Positions 19,450-28,009 of a stretch of DNA of 64,000 nt are shown piece after piece. Both the position numbers and the translations under genes were made by a program. Numbering within the stretch: the stretch's first letter is position 1; every line of letters starts with the position of its first letter. The notes below the pieces were generated by a model that searched no databases, was not told the origin of the DNA, and saw only the letters and a program-made list of their open reading frames with translations. This stretch comes from Enterovibrio calviensis DSM 14347 (GTDB taxonomy: Bacteria; Pseudomonadota; Gammaproteobacteria; Enterobacterales; Vibrionaceae): positions 806,001 through 870,000 of the forward strand of contig NZ_JHZA01000001.1 in the NCBI RefSeq assembly GCF_000621165.1, read 5' to 3'.

Positions 19450-20646
19450 ATGACAAAGCTAAAACTTTCCCATGTAAGCACGGGTTTTATCGCCGTTTTC
19501 ATTGGTTATGCGAGTGCTGCAGCGATAATTTTCCAAGCTGCGATGAGTGCCGGTGCCACTGAAGAGCAGGTCGCATCATGGTTTTGGGCGTTAGGGATTG
19601 GTATGGGCGCAACCACCATAGCGCTCTCATATCGCTATAAGAAACCTATCGTCACAGCGTGGTCTACACCTGGTGCGGCATTGTTAATTACATCCCTTGA
19701 AGGGCTGACAATGAATCAGGCAATTGCCGTATTTTTGTTTAGTTCGACATTAATCACGATAGTCGGATTAGCGGGAATATTTGAGCGAGTGCTAAAACAA
19801 ATACCAACAGCGATAGCATCTGCCATGTTAGCGGGCATTTTACTGCAATTTGGATTGGGCTTGTTCTCGTCATTAGCTGAAGAGGGTCTCGTAGTCTTTG
19901 TCATGCTGGCGGTGTTTATAGTGGCAAGAACTTGGTTAGGTAACTTACTGGTTCCCAGTATTTTCATCATCGCACTGGGAATGTGTATTGGCATGGGGAA
20001 ATTAGATGTAAGTGCGGTGACCTTGGGTGTCACCGTTCCTGTATTCATGACGCCAGATTTCGAATTTTTCTCGTTGATCAGTGTTGGAATACCATTGTTT
20101 ATCGTGACCATGGCCTCTCAGAACTTACCGGGATTCGCGGTATTGAAAGCGAATGGTTATGACGTTGATTCGTCCAAAGTGATCACAACCACTGGTGTGA
20201 CAGGTCTTTTATTGGCGCCGTTTGGTGGCTTTGCTTTTAATCTTGCCGCAATCACTGGCGCAATTTGTATGGGGCCAAATGCGGATGAAAACCCTAAGAC
20301 ACGTTACATGGCCGGGATTTCTATGGGTGTGTTTTACCTGTTAGCGGGCATCATGGGTATGTCATTTGTTTCTCTATTTAGCGCCGTTCCTGCCGCGATT
20401 GTCATTGCGATTGCAGGTCTTGCGGTGATGCCTACACTAATGAACAGCTTAGCGGTGTCGATGGCAGACACTCAGCATCGAGAGCCAGCACTGCTTACGT
20501 TTCTGTTTACGGCGTCTGGCACGAATCTATTCGGTATCGGCAGTGCTTTCTGGGGGCTGTGTATTGGGCTGCTCTGCTACTGGTTACTTGGGTATACAAA
20601 TAAGGCCAGCGCGGGTCGTAAAAATGGCGCTTCGTCGATTCAATAG
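19450..20646 (+). CDS. BenE-family benzoate/H+ symporter-like transporter (YdcO-like)
   Basis: 398 residues with about 11-12 hydrophobic segments over the whole length, the usual size of BenE proteins. Family features seen are the N-terminal GFIAVFIGYASAAAIIFQAA, the WSTPGAALL segment near 75, and the central FAFNLAAITGAICMGPNAD segment. Characterised members import benzoate with protons, but many, including YdcO, have unknown substrates. No benzoate catabolic genes are nearby, so the substrate here is open. It is divergent from the XRE-cupin regulator with shared operators. It ends before a long interspersed palindrome that may help end the transcript. Confidence 0.88.
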   Translation: MTKLKLSHVSTGFIAVFIGYASAAAIIFQAAMSAGATEEQVASWFWALGIGMGATTIALSYRYKKPIVTAWSTPGAALLITSLEGLTMNQAIAVFLFSSTLITIVGLAGIFERVLKQIPTAIASAMLAGILLQFGLGLFSSLAEEGLVVFVMLAVFIVARTWLGNLLVPSIFIIALGMCIGMGKLDVSAVTLGVTVPVFMTPDFEFFSLISVGIPLFIVTMASQNLPGFAVLKANGYDVDSSKVITTTGVTGLLLAPFGGFAFNLAAITGAICMGPNADENPKTRYMAGISMGVFYLLAGIMGMSFVSLFSAVPAAIVIAIAGLAVMPTLMNSLAVSMADTQHREPALLTFLFTASGTNLFGIGSAFWGLCIGLLCYWLLGYTNKASAGRKNGASSIQ

Positions 20647-20759
20647 CGGAAAGTACTTCAATTAATGAACAGACTGTGTGACAAACAGGAATCTTGATGA
20701 TTAGCTGTATGGCACGCGGTACTATCGGCTTGATATCAGGTCGTTAGCGCTTAACCATA

Positions 20760-20808
20760 TATACCCAAGCAACCCGAAGGGAGGCCATCTTCAGGTTACT
20801 TGGGTATA
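20760..20808. repeat. Complete vibrio-type interspersed palindrome
   Basis: Left arm TATACCCAAGCAACCCGAAG (20760-20779) and right arm CTTCAGGTTACTTGGGTATA (20789-20808) are 20-bp near-perfect inverted repeats around a 9-bp loop. Related copies occur at 18774, 45389 and 56954, always in intergenic DNA or touching gene ends. It can form a strong RNA hairpin downstream of the transporter. Confidence 0.85.
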
Positions 20809-21003
20809 CGTCTTAATTTGCTCTCATCCTCTCCCTGTTCTTTCTATGAAATAAAAGTACATCGCAATGCGGTGTTTAATGGCATGCTTATCCAATATGA
20901 TTTCGTGAACATTCAGGACTCAATGTCTCAATTAATGGATGCGAGTTGGCGATTTTTATCGATGCTTAATAAAATCAAGATACTTTGATGTTTCATTTAT
21001 CAC

Positions 21004-21018
21004 GTTCCTATAAAGAAC
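21004..21018. promoter_or_regulatory. Possible autoregulatory IclR site
   Basis: GTTCCTATAAAGAAC is a short inverted repeat (GTTC...GAAC) 22 bp before the IclR-type gene, a common place for IclR self-repression. It is similar in style to the TTCC...GAA sites in front of xsc. Confidence 0.35.
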
Positions 21019-21040
21019 AAACGACAAACGGAAGGGTAGA

Positions 21041-21808
21041 ATGAAGGAAACACAATCAACGCTTATTCGTGGCTTTCATATCCTTGAAAAGATTGTGAAA
21101 GCAGACAAGCCACTCTCTAGTGTTTATCTTGCCGAAGAGTTGGATCTTCCAAAACAAACCGTTCACCGCATCGCGCAACAGCTGGAAGAAGAGGGGCTAC
21201 TGCAGCGAGAGCCTGATGGTAAGCGCTTTACGGCTGGCCCTCGATTACGGGATTTGGCCAGAGACACGCTCAAGAATTCCTCCATCAATGTGCACCGTTA
21301 CACCATTCTTAAAGAACTATCGGACGAGATAGGGGAAACCTGTAACCTCACCATTTTGGACGGCTATGAAATTCTGTATTTAGAACGCGTCGAAACCAAC
21401 TGGCCATATCGTATTCACTTGCCAGTCGGTACGCACTATCCATTGCATTGCACGGCCTCTGGCAAATTGTTCCTATCGGACATGAAACCGACTGCACGTA
21501 AGCGATTGTTGAAAAGTATGCCATTAACACGCGAAACTGCTCAAACCATCACGGATATCGATCAGCTAGAAACCCATTTAGCGAAGATCGCCGAAGATGG
21601 GGTCGGCATGGATTCAGGCGAATTCCTTGATGATATGGTCGCGCTTGCTGTTCCCGTGATTGATAACGATAACCGCGTTGCTTTTACCGTGGCAGTTCAT
21701 GCGCCATCGGCCAGAAAAACGACGGAAGAACTCAGGCAGTATTTGCCGCTGCTGCGTCGCGCCGCTCAGCGTTTGGCGGTGGCTGAATTCGGTATTACCG
21801 ACGAGTAA
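21041..21808 (+). CDS. IclR-family transcriptional regulator
   Basis: 255 residues with an N-terminal winged helix (about 5-65: STLIRGFHILEKIVKADKPL, then LPKQTVHRIAQQLEEEGLLQ) and a C-terminal IclR ligand domain (about 80-250) with LHCTASGKLFLSDM and the EFLDDMVALAVPV segment. The ribosome site GGAAGGG fits the ATG. It converges on the GMC dehydrogenase gene, 19 bp apart. IclR proteins control catabolic genes in response to small acids or aromatics. In described isethionate loci an IclR regulator accompanies the GMC-type dehydrogenase, so control of the adjacent genes is likely. Confidence 0.88.
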   Translation: MKETQSTLIRGFHILEKIVKADKPLSSVYLAEELDLPKQTVHRIAQQLEEEGLLQREPDGKRFTAGPRLRDLARDTLKNSSINVHRYTILKELSDEIGETCNLTILDGYEILYLERVETNWPYRIHLPVGTHYPLHCTASGKLFLSDMKPTARKRLLKSMPLTRETAQTITDIDQLETHLAKIAEDGVGMDSGEFLDDMVALAVPVIDNDNRVAFTVAVHAPSARKTTEELRQYLPLLRRAAQRLAVAEFGITDE

Positions 21809-21827
21809 GAAGCAATGGCGACGAAAC

Positions 21828-23441
21828 CTAATGCGGGATATCGTTGTCTTCCAAAATCATCTCTGATGCCTTTTCGGCGATCATGATCGTTGGCGCATTG
21901 GTGTTGCCAGAGGCAATCTCGGGCATTATCGATGCGTCAACCACACGTAAATTCTCCACGCCGTGCACTTGCAGCCTTGGGTTCACCACAGCCATGTCAT
22001 CGATGCCCATTTTGCAGGTGCTCGTAGGGTGATAAATGGTTTGGCTGTATTCTCGCGCAGCGACTAATAATTCTTCATCAGTTTGGTATTTCTCTCCAGG
22101 CACATATTCACTTAGCACATGCTCCGAAAGTGGCGGTGTGCTGGCGATCCTTCGTGCCACTTTAATCGCATTGATAATCACCGTTTGGTCGCGTTCATCC
22201 GAAAGATAGCAAGGTTGAATGGCAGGGTGTGCGAGGGGATCCGTCGACGTGATTTTTACACTCCCTCGGCTGTAAGGGCGAAGTTGACACACTGACGCGG
22301 TAAACGCAGAAAAAGGGTGTACGCCGTCTCCCGGTTTATCGGCGCTCAGAGGTTGCATGTGAAATTGAATATCTGGGCGTGTGAGATTGGAGGAAGATTG
22401 GGTGAAAATGGTCACTTGGCTTGCTGCCAATGTCAGTGGTCCGGTGCGATTGAAGAGGTATTGTAGCGCCACCATGACGCGTTTTATGAGACTGTTTAAT
22501 TCATCGTTCAAGGTTCGCTCGCTGGTTTTGAAAACCAATCGGACTTGCAGGTGATCTTGCAAGTTTTCGCCGACGCCCGCTAGGTCATGCAATACCGGAA
22601 TGTTGAGTTCATTAAGCAACGAAGACGGGCCAATGCCAGAGAGTTGAAGCAATTGCGGCGAACCAATGGCACCCGCGCTCAAAATCACTTCGCGACTTGC
22701 CATGATTTGCTGCTTTACGTTGTCTTTGAGCACTTCAACGCCAATGGCGGTCTTGCCTTCGAACAGCACTTTGGAGACATGATGACGGGTGAGAATATCC
22801 AAATTTTTCCTGTGCTTCGCGGGGCGTAAGAAGGATTTAGCGGTACTCCAACGAAAGCCTTTGTATGCCGTTTGTTGGAAGTAACCAACACCTTCTTGAA
22901 CTTCACCGTTGCAGTCAGGGTTGTAGGGTATACCGAGCTTGATGGCTGAGTTGATAAAGTGGTCTGCAATGGGGCGGCGTAATCGTAAATCACTGACTTT
23001 TTGTGGACCGTTTACGCCGTGATAATCATCGGATCCGCGCTCTTGGTCTTCGGATTTTTTGAAGTAGGGAAGCACTTCTTGGTAAGACCAGCCTCGGTTC
23101 CCCAATGCGGCCCAATGATCGTAATCTTCCGCTTGTCCGCGGACATACAACAGGCCATTGAGTGCGCTAGAACCCCCTAACACTTTTCCTCTTGGCCATT
23201 GTAACTGGCGTGAATTAATACCCGGATCTGGTTCCGTGACATAACACCAGTCTGTTTTTGGGTTATGCATGGTTTTGAAATATCCCACCGGGATATGCAA
23301 CCAAGGATTGTTGTCTTTCCCGCCTGCTTCTATCAAAAGTACCCGAATGGAAGGGTTTTCGGACAGCCTATTGGCGAGTACACACCCTGCTGATCCCGCA
23401 CCGACAACGATAAAATCGTAATGATTTGAAGATAATCCCAT
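21828..23441 (-). CDS. GMC-family FAD oxidoreductase (choline/isethionate dehydrogenase-like)
   Basis: 537 residues, full family length. The N-terminal FAD-binding motif GAGSAG is at 14-19, followed by the GMC signature PRGKVLGGSSALNGLLYVRG near 80-100. The C-terminal part has YHPTSTCKMG and the DASIMPEIASGNTNAPTIMI signature, containing the catalytic His and Asn of GMC enzymes. Such proteins oxidise alcohols to aldehydes with FAD and pass electrons to the respiratory chain. Sequence alone does not separate choline, long-chain alcohol and isethionate enzymes. The setting (TRAP importer next door, Xsc downstream, IclR regulators) favours isethionate to sulfoacetaldehyde, as for IseJ. No betaine-aldehyde dehydrogenase is present, which argues against choline. 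Confidence 0.88.
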   Translation of the reverse strand: MGLSSNHYDFIVVGAGSAGCVLANRLSENPSIRVLLIEAGGKDNNPWLHIPVGYFKTMHNPKTDWCYVTEPDPGINSRQLQWPRGKVLGGSSALNGLLYVRGQAEDYDHWAALGNRGWSYQEVLPYFKKSEDQERGSDDYHGVNGPQKVSDLRLRRPIADHFINSAIKLGIPYNPDCNGEVQEGVGYFQQTAYKGFRWSTAKSFLRPAKHRKNLDILTRHHVSKVLFEGKTAIGVEVLKDNVKQQIMASREVILSAGAIGSPQLLQLSGIGPSSLLNELNIPVLHDLAGVGENLQDHLQVRLVFKTSERTLNDELNSLIKRVMVALQYLFNRTGPLTLAASQVTIFTQSSSNLTRPDIQFHMQPLSADKPGDGVHPFSAFTASVCQLRPYSRGSVKITSTDPLAHPAIQPCYLSDERDQTVIINAIKVARRIASTPPLSEHVLSEYVPGEKYQTDEELLVAAREYSQTIYHPTSTCKMGIDDMAVVNPRLQVHGVENLRVVDASIMPEIASGNTNAPTIMIAEKASEMILEDNDIPH

Positions 23442-23808
23442 CTTTTCCCTTCTCCCTGTCTGCTAGTAGATGTCATGAATTCAAGGCGACATCCTCTCGA
23501 CTCAATCCAAACTTGGAAATTCTCAAACATTGAAATATGAGACTAGTTATCTCGATTTTCATAGTCAAGGCTTGAATTTTGGTTTTTCTATGCCATAAAT
23601 GGAATGGTCCGGTTCGAAAATTAACCAGCCATTAACATTTCCACGGTTGGAGAATGATGACGAACCAAGGGCAAATCTATCGACTGAACGTTGGATTGCT
23701 TGGATTTCAGAGCGCGATGAGTGAACACAGACCGCTTTGTATGAAAACGCAAATGTCGGCATGCCAGCGTAAACGTTTGAGCGAAAGCCAACACAAAGGA
23801 GTGCGAGC
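23442..23808. other. Divergent control region of dehydrogenase and TRAP transporter
   Basis: 367 bp between the GMC dehydrogenase (minus) and dctP (plus). It contains a TCTCA-N12-TGAGA inverted repeat near 23521-23542 and several TTGAAAT/ATGGAAT-like words, but no gene. A regulator site serving both directions is plausible. Confidence 0.5.
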
Positions 23809-25035
23809 ATGAGCAAAAATCGGGAGATACTCACGAGAAGGGATTTTATGAAGGTGTCCGCCCATTTTGGGATGACATCAACCCTGATCGCGGCGGGTAC
23901 ATTGGGAGTAGGAGCCACCGTATCCACGCTGGCGAGAGCCGCTGAAAACACACAGAGCGAACGCTATTCTGTCGCGCCAAAGTTTCAGCTGAAATTTGGA
24001 GCGTCAGGCTTTAACGAGAAAAACCTCGATATTCAAAAATCGGCACAGCTTTTTTTCGCGAGAGACCTTGAACAACGGACAAACGGCGCGATTCGCGTTG
24101 AGTTTATTGGTAGTAACCAAATCTGCGGTCAAACCAATTGCGTGAAGAAAACACAGCAGGGCATCGTTGACATGTATTCGGCGTCGACCCAAAACTCGGC
24201 AGGGGGCGCACCGTATCTCAATGTGTTGGATTACGCCTACATGTTCCCATCCCGCGCTGCGCAATTTCACTTTTTCTACAGTAAGAAAAGTGAACCCTTG
24301 TTTAGAGAGCCCCTGCGCCAGCGTCATAAATTGCAATTCTTGTTTACCCACTGCGAGTTACGAGGCATTCAACTTGGCTTGAAATGGAAAGACAAGCCAT
24401 TGGTAACGTCCATCGATCAACTTGCTGGAACAAAAAACCGTGTCACGGGCACGCAACTTGGGCGCATCGCCATGCAGTTGATGAACCTCAACCCTGTCCC
24501 AATTGCCTGGGAAGAGACACTCGATGGCTTGAAACAAGGCTTGATCGACGGTGCTGAAACCTGGATGGGCGCAGTAGCGTATGCAGGCATGTCTCCTGTG
24601 GTATCGCAATGTGTTGATCTCAAGTTCTTCTCGGGGACAGAACACACGGCGATGAGTTTGCCGGTGTTCGACAAGCTGGGGTCAGATCTTCAAGACGACG
24701 TGATGGAGTCAGCGTATGTCGCGCAAATCTTCACACAGGGCATGAATGAAGCCGCGCTCACAGACATTGTTGGTGCGACAAACCCACCAAGACCGGGCAC
24801 TATTTTCGCGGAAAACAACACCCGTGTTGCCACCTTGTCTGACGCCGAACTGCGTAAAGCTGAGGAAATGTGTTCGCCAGAGTTTAATCCTGAACCTTGG
24901 GAGCAATGGCGCGATCGCTTGAACAAGTGGTCAGGTGGTCACGATACCTACCAAGAAATCTACGACATTGCGCGAGAAATCCCTCGCGATACTTCCGCTG
25001 TCAATGTGCCACCACAACGCTGGTGGACGAGCTAA
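23809..25035 (+). CDS. dctP: TRAP transporter periplasmic binding protein (DctP family), Tat signal
   Basis: 408 residues. The N-terminus has a twin-arginine signal, TRRDFMKVS, followed by a hydrophobic stretch and a likely cleavage after ARA (about residue 45), so it is exported folded. The DctP domain covers about 60-380. The ligand is normally an organic acid held by a conserved arginine. The ribosome site AAGGAG fits the ATG. It is the first gene of a dctP-dctQ-dctM operon, and a stable hairpin follows it. The neighbourhood suggests isethionate or another C2 sulfonate as ligand; that is inference. Confidence 0.9.
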   Translation: MSKNREILTRRDFMKVSAHFGMTSTLIAAGTLGVGATVSTLARAAENTQSERYSVAPKFQLKFGASGFNEKNLDIQKSAQLFFARDLEQRTNGAIRVEFIGSNQICGQTNCVKKTQQGIVDMYSASTQNSAGGAPYLNVLDYAYMFPSRAAQFHFFYSKKSEPLFREPLRQRHKLQFLFTHCELRGIQLGLKWKDKPLVTSIDQLAGTKNRVTGTQLGRIAMQLMNLNPVPIAWEETLDGLKQGLIDGAETWMGAVAYAGMSPVVSQCVDLKFFSGTEHTAMSLPVFDKLGSDLQDDVMESAYVAQIFTQGMNEAALTDIVGATNPPRPGTIFAENNTRVATLSDAELRKAEEMCSPEFNPEPWEQWRDRLNKWSGGHDTYQEIYDIAREIPRDTSAVNVPPQRWWTS

Positions 25036-25052
25036 TAATGGTCGCGTAGCGT

Positions 25053-25086
25053 CTGTTTGCGGATGTGAAAACACATCCGTAAACAG
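25053..25086 (+). other. Stable intercistronic hairpin between dctP and dctQ
   Basis: A 15-bp stem with one G-U pair (CTGTTTGCGGATGTG / CACATCCGTAAACAG) and an AAAA loop, without a T run. It is likely to protect the upstream dctP message and reduce expression of the permeases, as is common in binding-protein operons. Confidence 0.6.
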
Positions 25087-25125
25087 GCCTGTGCGTGTCT
25101 TTACTCCAAGATCTGTGAGGTCAGC

Positions 25126-25653
25126 ATGAAACCGCTACACACCTTGCTCAAATGGTTAGATGAAAACACGGAAAAGGTCATCATCTTGATCACCTATTCA
25201 AGTATGGCTGGCATTATTTTCGTAGAGGTTGTTCGGCGGTTTTTGTTCAACCAACAAGTGCCATGGAGCACCACCGTACCCGTGTTGCTTTTTCTCTGGG
25301 TCACCTGGTTTGGTGCTTCGTACAACATCAAAAAACGCACACATTTAGCCTTAACAGAAATTCGTGGCCGACTCTCTTATGGCCTTCAATTTTGCTGTCT
25401 GGTGTTAGACGCGGTGCTTTGGATTGCCTTTGCAGGCATCGTGATTTATCACGCCACCAATCAAACCTATATCGCTTATGACAACTTCGCGATTGTGGGG
25501 GGCACTGATGATGTTATGGAGTGGTGGTTCTATCTAGCAACGCCGCTAGCATGGGTGCTGATTATTATCCGCGTGCTGCAAAATTTGGCCAAAGACATTA
25601 AGCAATATCAACGTAAAGAGCCGTTTGTGCTTCAAGCGTCGTTACTGGATTAG
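25126..25653 (+). CDS. dctQ: TRAP transporter small permease (DctQ family)
   Basis: 175 residues with four hydrophobic helices (about 15-38, 48-70, 88-110 and 130-155), the standard DctQ topology. The motif EVVRRFLFNQQVPW is typical for the family. DctQ joins the large permease DctM in the inner membrane. It sits between dctP and dctM, 9 bp before dctM, so it is cotranscribed. Confidence 0.9.
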   Translation: MKPLHTLLKWLDENTEKVIILITYSSMAGIIFVEVVRRFLFNQQVPWSTTVPVLLFLWVTWFGASYNIKKRTHLALTEIRGRLSYGLQFCCLVLDAVLWIAFAGIVIYHATNQTYIAYDNFAIVGGTDDVMEWWFYLATPLAWVLIIIRVLQNLAKDIKQYQRKEPFVLQASLLD

Positions 25654-25662
25654 GAGCAGAAT

Positions 25663-26952
25663 ATGGAAGACGGCACACTTATCACGCTGATCTCTCTTAG
25701 CGTGACACTGCTTTTTATTATCGGCGTTCCCATTTTTCTCGTGATTGGGTTTTGGGTGGTTGGTTGTAGTTTGGTTATCGACTTTACCCTTGCCAATATT
25801 GGCGTGACCTTGTTCGAAGGCTTGAATTTCTTTGGCTTGCTGGCGTTGCCGCTGTTCATTATGACGGGGGATTTGATCAACGCCGCGGGCATTGCCAAGC
25901 GAATGTCGGATTTTGCGTATTCCATATTGGGATGGGTGAGAGGCGGCTTGGGCATGGCGACCATTGGTGCTTGTGGCATGTTCGCGGCCATTTCCGGTTC
26001 GAACGCGGGGACGACGGCGACGATCGGCTCCATCATGCAACCTGAAATGGCGAAGAACAATTATGATGAACGATTCGCTGCTGCCACTGCTGCGGCAGGC
26101 GGTACGGTCGGGATCATCATTCCGCCAAGCATCATTTTTATCGTTTATGGCTTCCTGCTGGATCTCTCTATCAGTGACTTGTTCGTTGGGGGCATGCTAC
26201 CGGGTTTACTCATGGTGATCGCCATGCAGTTAGCGTGTTACTTGGTCTGTAAGAAAAACGGTTGGGGGAATTTAATCAAATTTGAACCCAAGCGTATTCT
26301 TAAAACGGGCTTAAAAGCCTACCTTGGTATCATCGCCATCGGTATCGTGATTTACGGCATTTATTCTGGTGCGTTCTCACCCACAGAAGCGGCGGGTGTC
26401 ACTGTCGGGTTTTGTTTGATAGCGGGCGTACTCATCACGCGCCAAATCAAACTGCGTGAGCTGCCGAACATCTTACTACGCTCAGGGCAAATCACGGGCA
26501 TGCTAGCGCCATTGATTGCGGTGTCTGTGGTGATGCAGCAGTTGCTTTCCCTATTGGGTGCGGGCGAAGTGGTACGTGGGTGGATGTCTGCGATTGGCGA
26601 CCCCACCTTTGTGTTGATTGCCTGCATGATGCTGGTGCTGTTGGCCGGAACGGTGTTAGAAAGCCTGCCAAACACTATCATTCTTGCGCCAATTCTTGCG
26701 CCGATTGCCTACAGCGTGGGGGTTGATCCTATCCACTTTGCAGTCATCTTTTTGGTCGGGGATGCCATTGGCTTTATTACGCCGCCTTATGGGTTGAACC
26801 TTTATGTCGCCAGCGGAATAACGGGAATACCGTATTTCACCATTGTGAAATATGTACTGCCGTATCTGTTTGCACTCATGGTCGCGTGGATGATCATTGC
26901 ATTCTGGCCGCCGCTTTCTACGTATTTGGTGCAGTTCTCGGCGGTCGGCTAG
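25663..26952 (+). CDS. dctM: TRAP transporter large permease (DctM family)
   Basis: 429 residues with about 12 membrane segments. Family marks include the GACGMFAAISGSNAGTTATI segment near 105, GGTVGIIIPPSIIFIVYG near 145 and FITPPYGLNLYVASGI near 370. It forms the sodium-coupled channel that moves the substrate delivered by DctP. The ribosome site AGGAGC fits the ATG. It is the last gene of the TRAP operon, with a strong terminator about 40 bp later. Confidence 0.92.
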   Translation: MEDGTLITLISLSVTLLFIIGVPIFLVIGFWVVGCSLVIDFTLANIGVTLFEGLNFFGLLALPLFIMTGDLINAAGIAKRMSDFAYSILGWVRGGLGMATIGACGMFAAISGSNAGTTATIGSIMQPEMAKNNYDERFAAATAAAGGTVGIIIPPSIIFIVYGFLLDLSISDLFVGGMLPGLLMVIAMQLACYLVCKKNGWGNLIKFEPKRILKTGLKAYLGIIAIGIVIYGIYSGAFSPTEAAGVTVGFCLIAGVLITRQIKLRELPNILLRSGQITGMLAPLIAVSVVMQQLLSLLGAGEVVRGWMSAIGDPTFVLIACMMLVLLAGTVLESLPNTIILAPILAPIAYSVGVDPIHFAVIFLVGDAIGFITPPYGLNLYVASGITGIPYFTIVKYVLPYLFALMVAWMIIAFWPPLSTYLVQFSAVG

Positions 26953-26990
26953 GAAGCTTCGCTTTCTGCATCCTTGATATCACCACAATG

Positions 26991-27021
26991 AAAAACGGCG
27001 CTGTATGACAGCGCCGTTTTT
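26991..27021. terminator. Intrinsic terminator after the TRAP operon
   Basis: AAAAACGGCGCTGT / ACAGCGCCGTTTTT with a short loop and T run. The symmetric A and T flanks would also serve the convergent IclR gene on the minus strand. Confidence 0.85.
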
Positions 27022-27085
27022 GTTTCCAATCGTGGTTCGAAGCGATTTTTGCATCTTACTTGCTTCTTCTGCCCCAGAAGCGCTA

Positions 27086-27886
27086 TCAGTCATCGCCCCA
27101 GCTTTCATCTTCTATCTTTGCGAATGCCAAAGACGCTCTTTGCAGAGCAGGTAAGAAATGCAAGGCCTGTTCGGCTTTTAGACGCATGATGGGAGCCTGA
27201 ATAGCCACCGCGAGGTTTGATCTTCCGCGTTTAGACGGCACCAGAACGGCTACGCACAATAATCCAGGTAGGAATTCTTCATTGTCGATTCCGTAACCGC
27301 ACATTTTGACGTTTTCTAATTCCTTCTCCAGAGAGGGCATATCAATGATTGTTTTCTCTGTGAAGGCTGTCAGTTCGGCGTTACTGAGAAGTCTACGGCG
27401 CTGGGAAGGGGCCATATTTGCTAGAAACAATTTACCTGTTGCTGAGCAGTGCACTGGCACTTTAGAACCCGGGTGCAAATGGAAACGTAACGGTGCTTCT
27501 GTTTCTACACGGTCGACGTAAATGACTTCACCACCAGACAATGAGGTGAGGTTACAGCTTTCTCCGACTTCATCGCGCAATTGGTTTAACACTTGGTGTC
27601 TAGCGCTATGAGTGGTTGAATTCAACAACACATCTTCCGCCAGATGACGCAATCTTGCGCCGCTTCCATAATGGCGCTCATCGCCGTCACGCTGGATGAT
27701 ACCTGCGCTTTCAAGTTGTTGAAGCATTCGATGCAGTGAAGGCTTGGGAATGTTGGTTTCTTCGGTGAGATCCTGCAATGAGAAGAATTCATCTTTTCTT
27801 GCGATGATTTCCAGTAAAGAGAATAGCCGCAGGGTTGGTGTGTCACCGTCTAAAACGGTCAGATCGGATTTTTTGCTGTTTGTCAT
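27086..27886 (-). CDS. Second IclR-family transcriptional regulator
   Basis: 266 residues from the ATG at 27886, which has a good GGAAAGGA ribosome site; the frame extends further upstream but without one. Winged helix at about 15-75 (TLRLFSLLEIIARKDEFF, then NIPKPSLHRMLQQLESAGII) and an IclR effector domain (about 90-255) with VHCSATGKLFLANM and EFLPGLLCVAVLV. It is a paralogue of the IclR at 21041. It lies between the TRAP operon and the cobT/cobS genes and is a good candidate to bind the repeated sites in front of xsc. Confidence 0.88.
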   Translation of the reverse strand: MTNSKKSDLTVLDGDTPTLRLFSLLEIIARKDEFFSLQDLTEETNIPKPSLHRMLQQLESAGIIQRDGDERHYGSGARLRHLAEDVLLNSTTHSARHQVLNQLRDEVGESCNLTSLSGGEVIYVDRVETEAPLRFHLHPGSKVPVHCSATGKLFLANMAPSQRRRLLSNAELTAFTEKTIIDMPSLEKELENVKMCGYGIDNEEFLPGLLCVAVLVPSKRGRSNLAVAIQAPIMRLKAEQALHFLPALQRASLAFAKIEDESWGDD

Positions 27887-28009
27887 GGTTATCCTTTCCT
27901 CCATACCTGCCATGTATATCAGAGTTTCGGAAAATGACAACAAATCATCTTAGAAAGTGAAATCTGTTGCCATGCCTGCCATTGGCCACGTAAGCACTTG
28001 CTGGCTAAC

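Larger units (their letters stand above)
20647..21040. other. Intergenic region between transporter and IclR gene
   Basis: 394 bp that hold the interspersed palindrome (20760-20808) and a possible IclR operator (21004-21018). No supported gene was seen; a 62-codon frame at 20800-20988 starts inside the repeat and has no ribosome site. Confidence 0.6.

Noticed and set aside
20800-20988. A 62-codon frame before the IclR gene
   Set aside because: It starts inside the interspersed palindrome, has no ribosome site and resembles no protein.
21828-23441. GMC enzyme considered as choline dehydrogenase BetA
   Set aside because: No betaine-aldehyde dehydrogenase, BetI or choline transporter is adjacent, and Xsc with a TRAP importer points to a sulfonate alcohol instead; not excluded by sequence alone.
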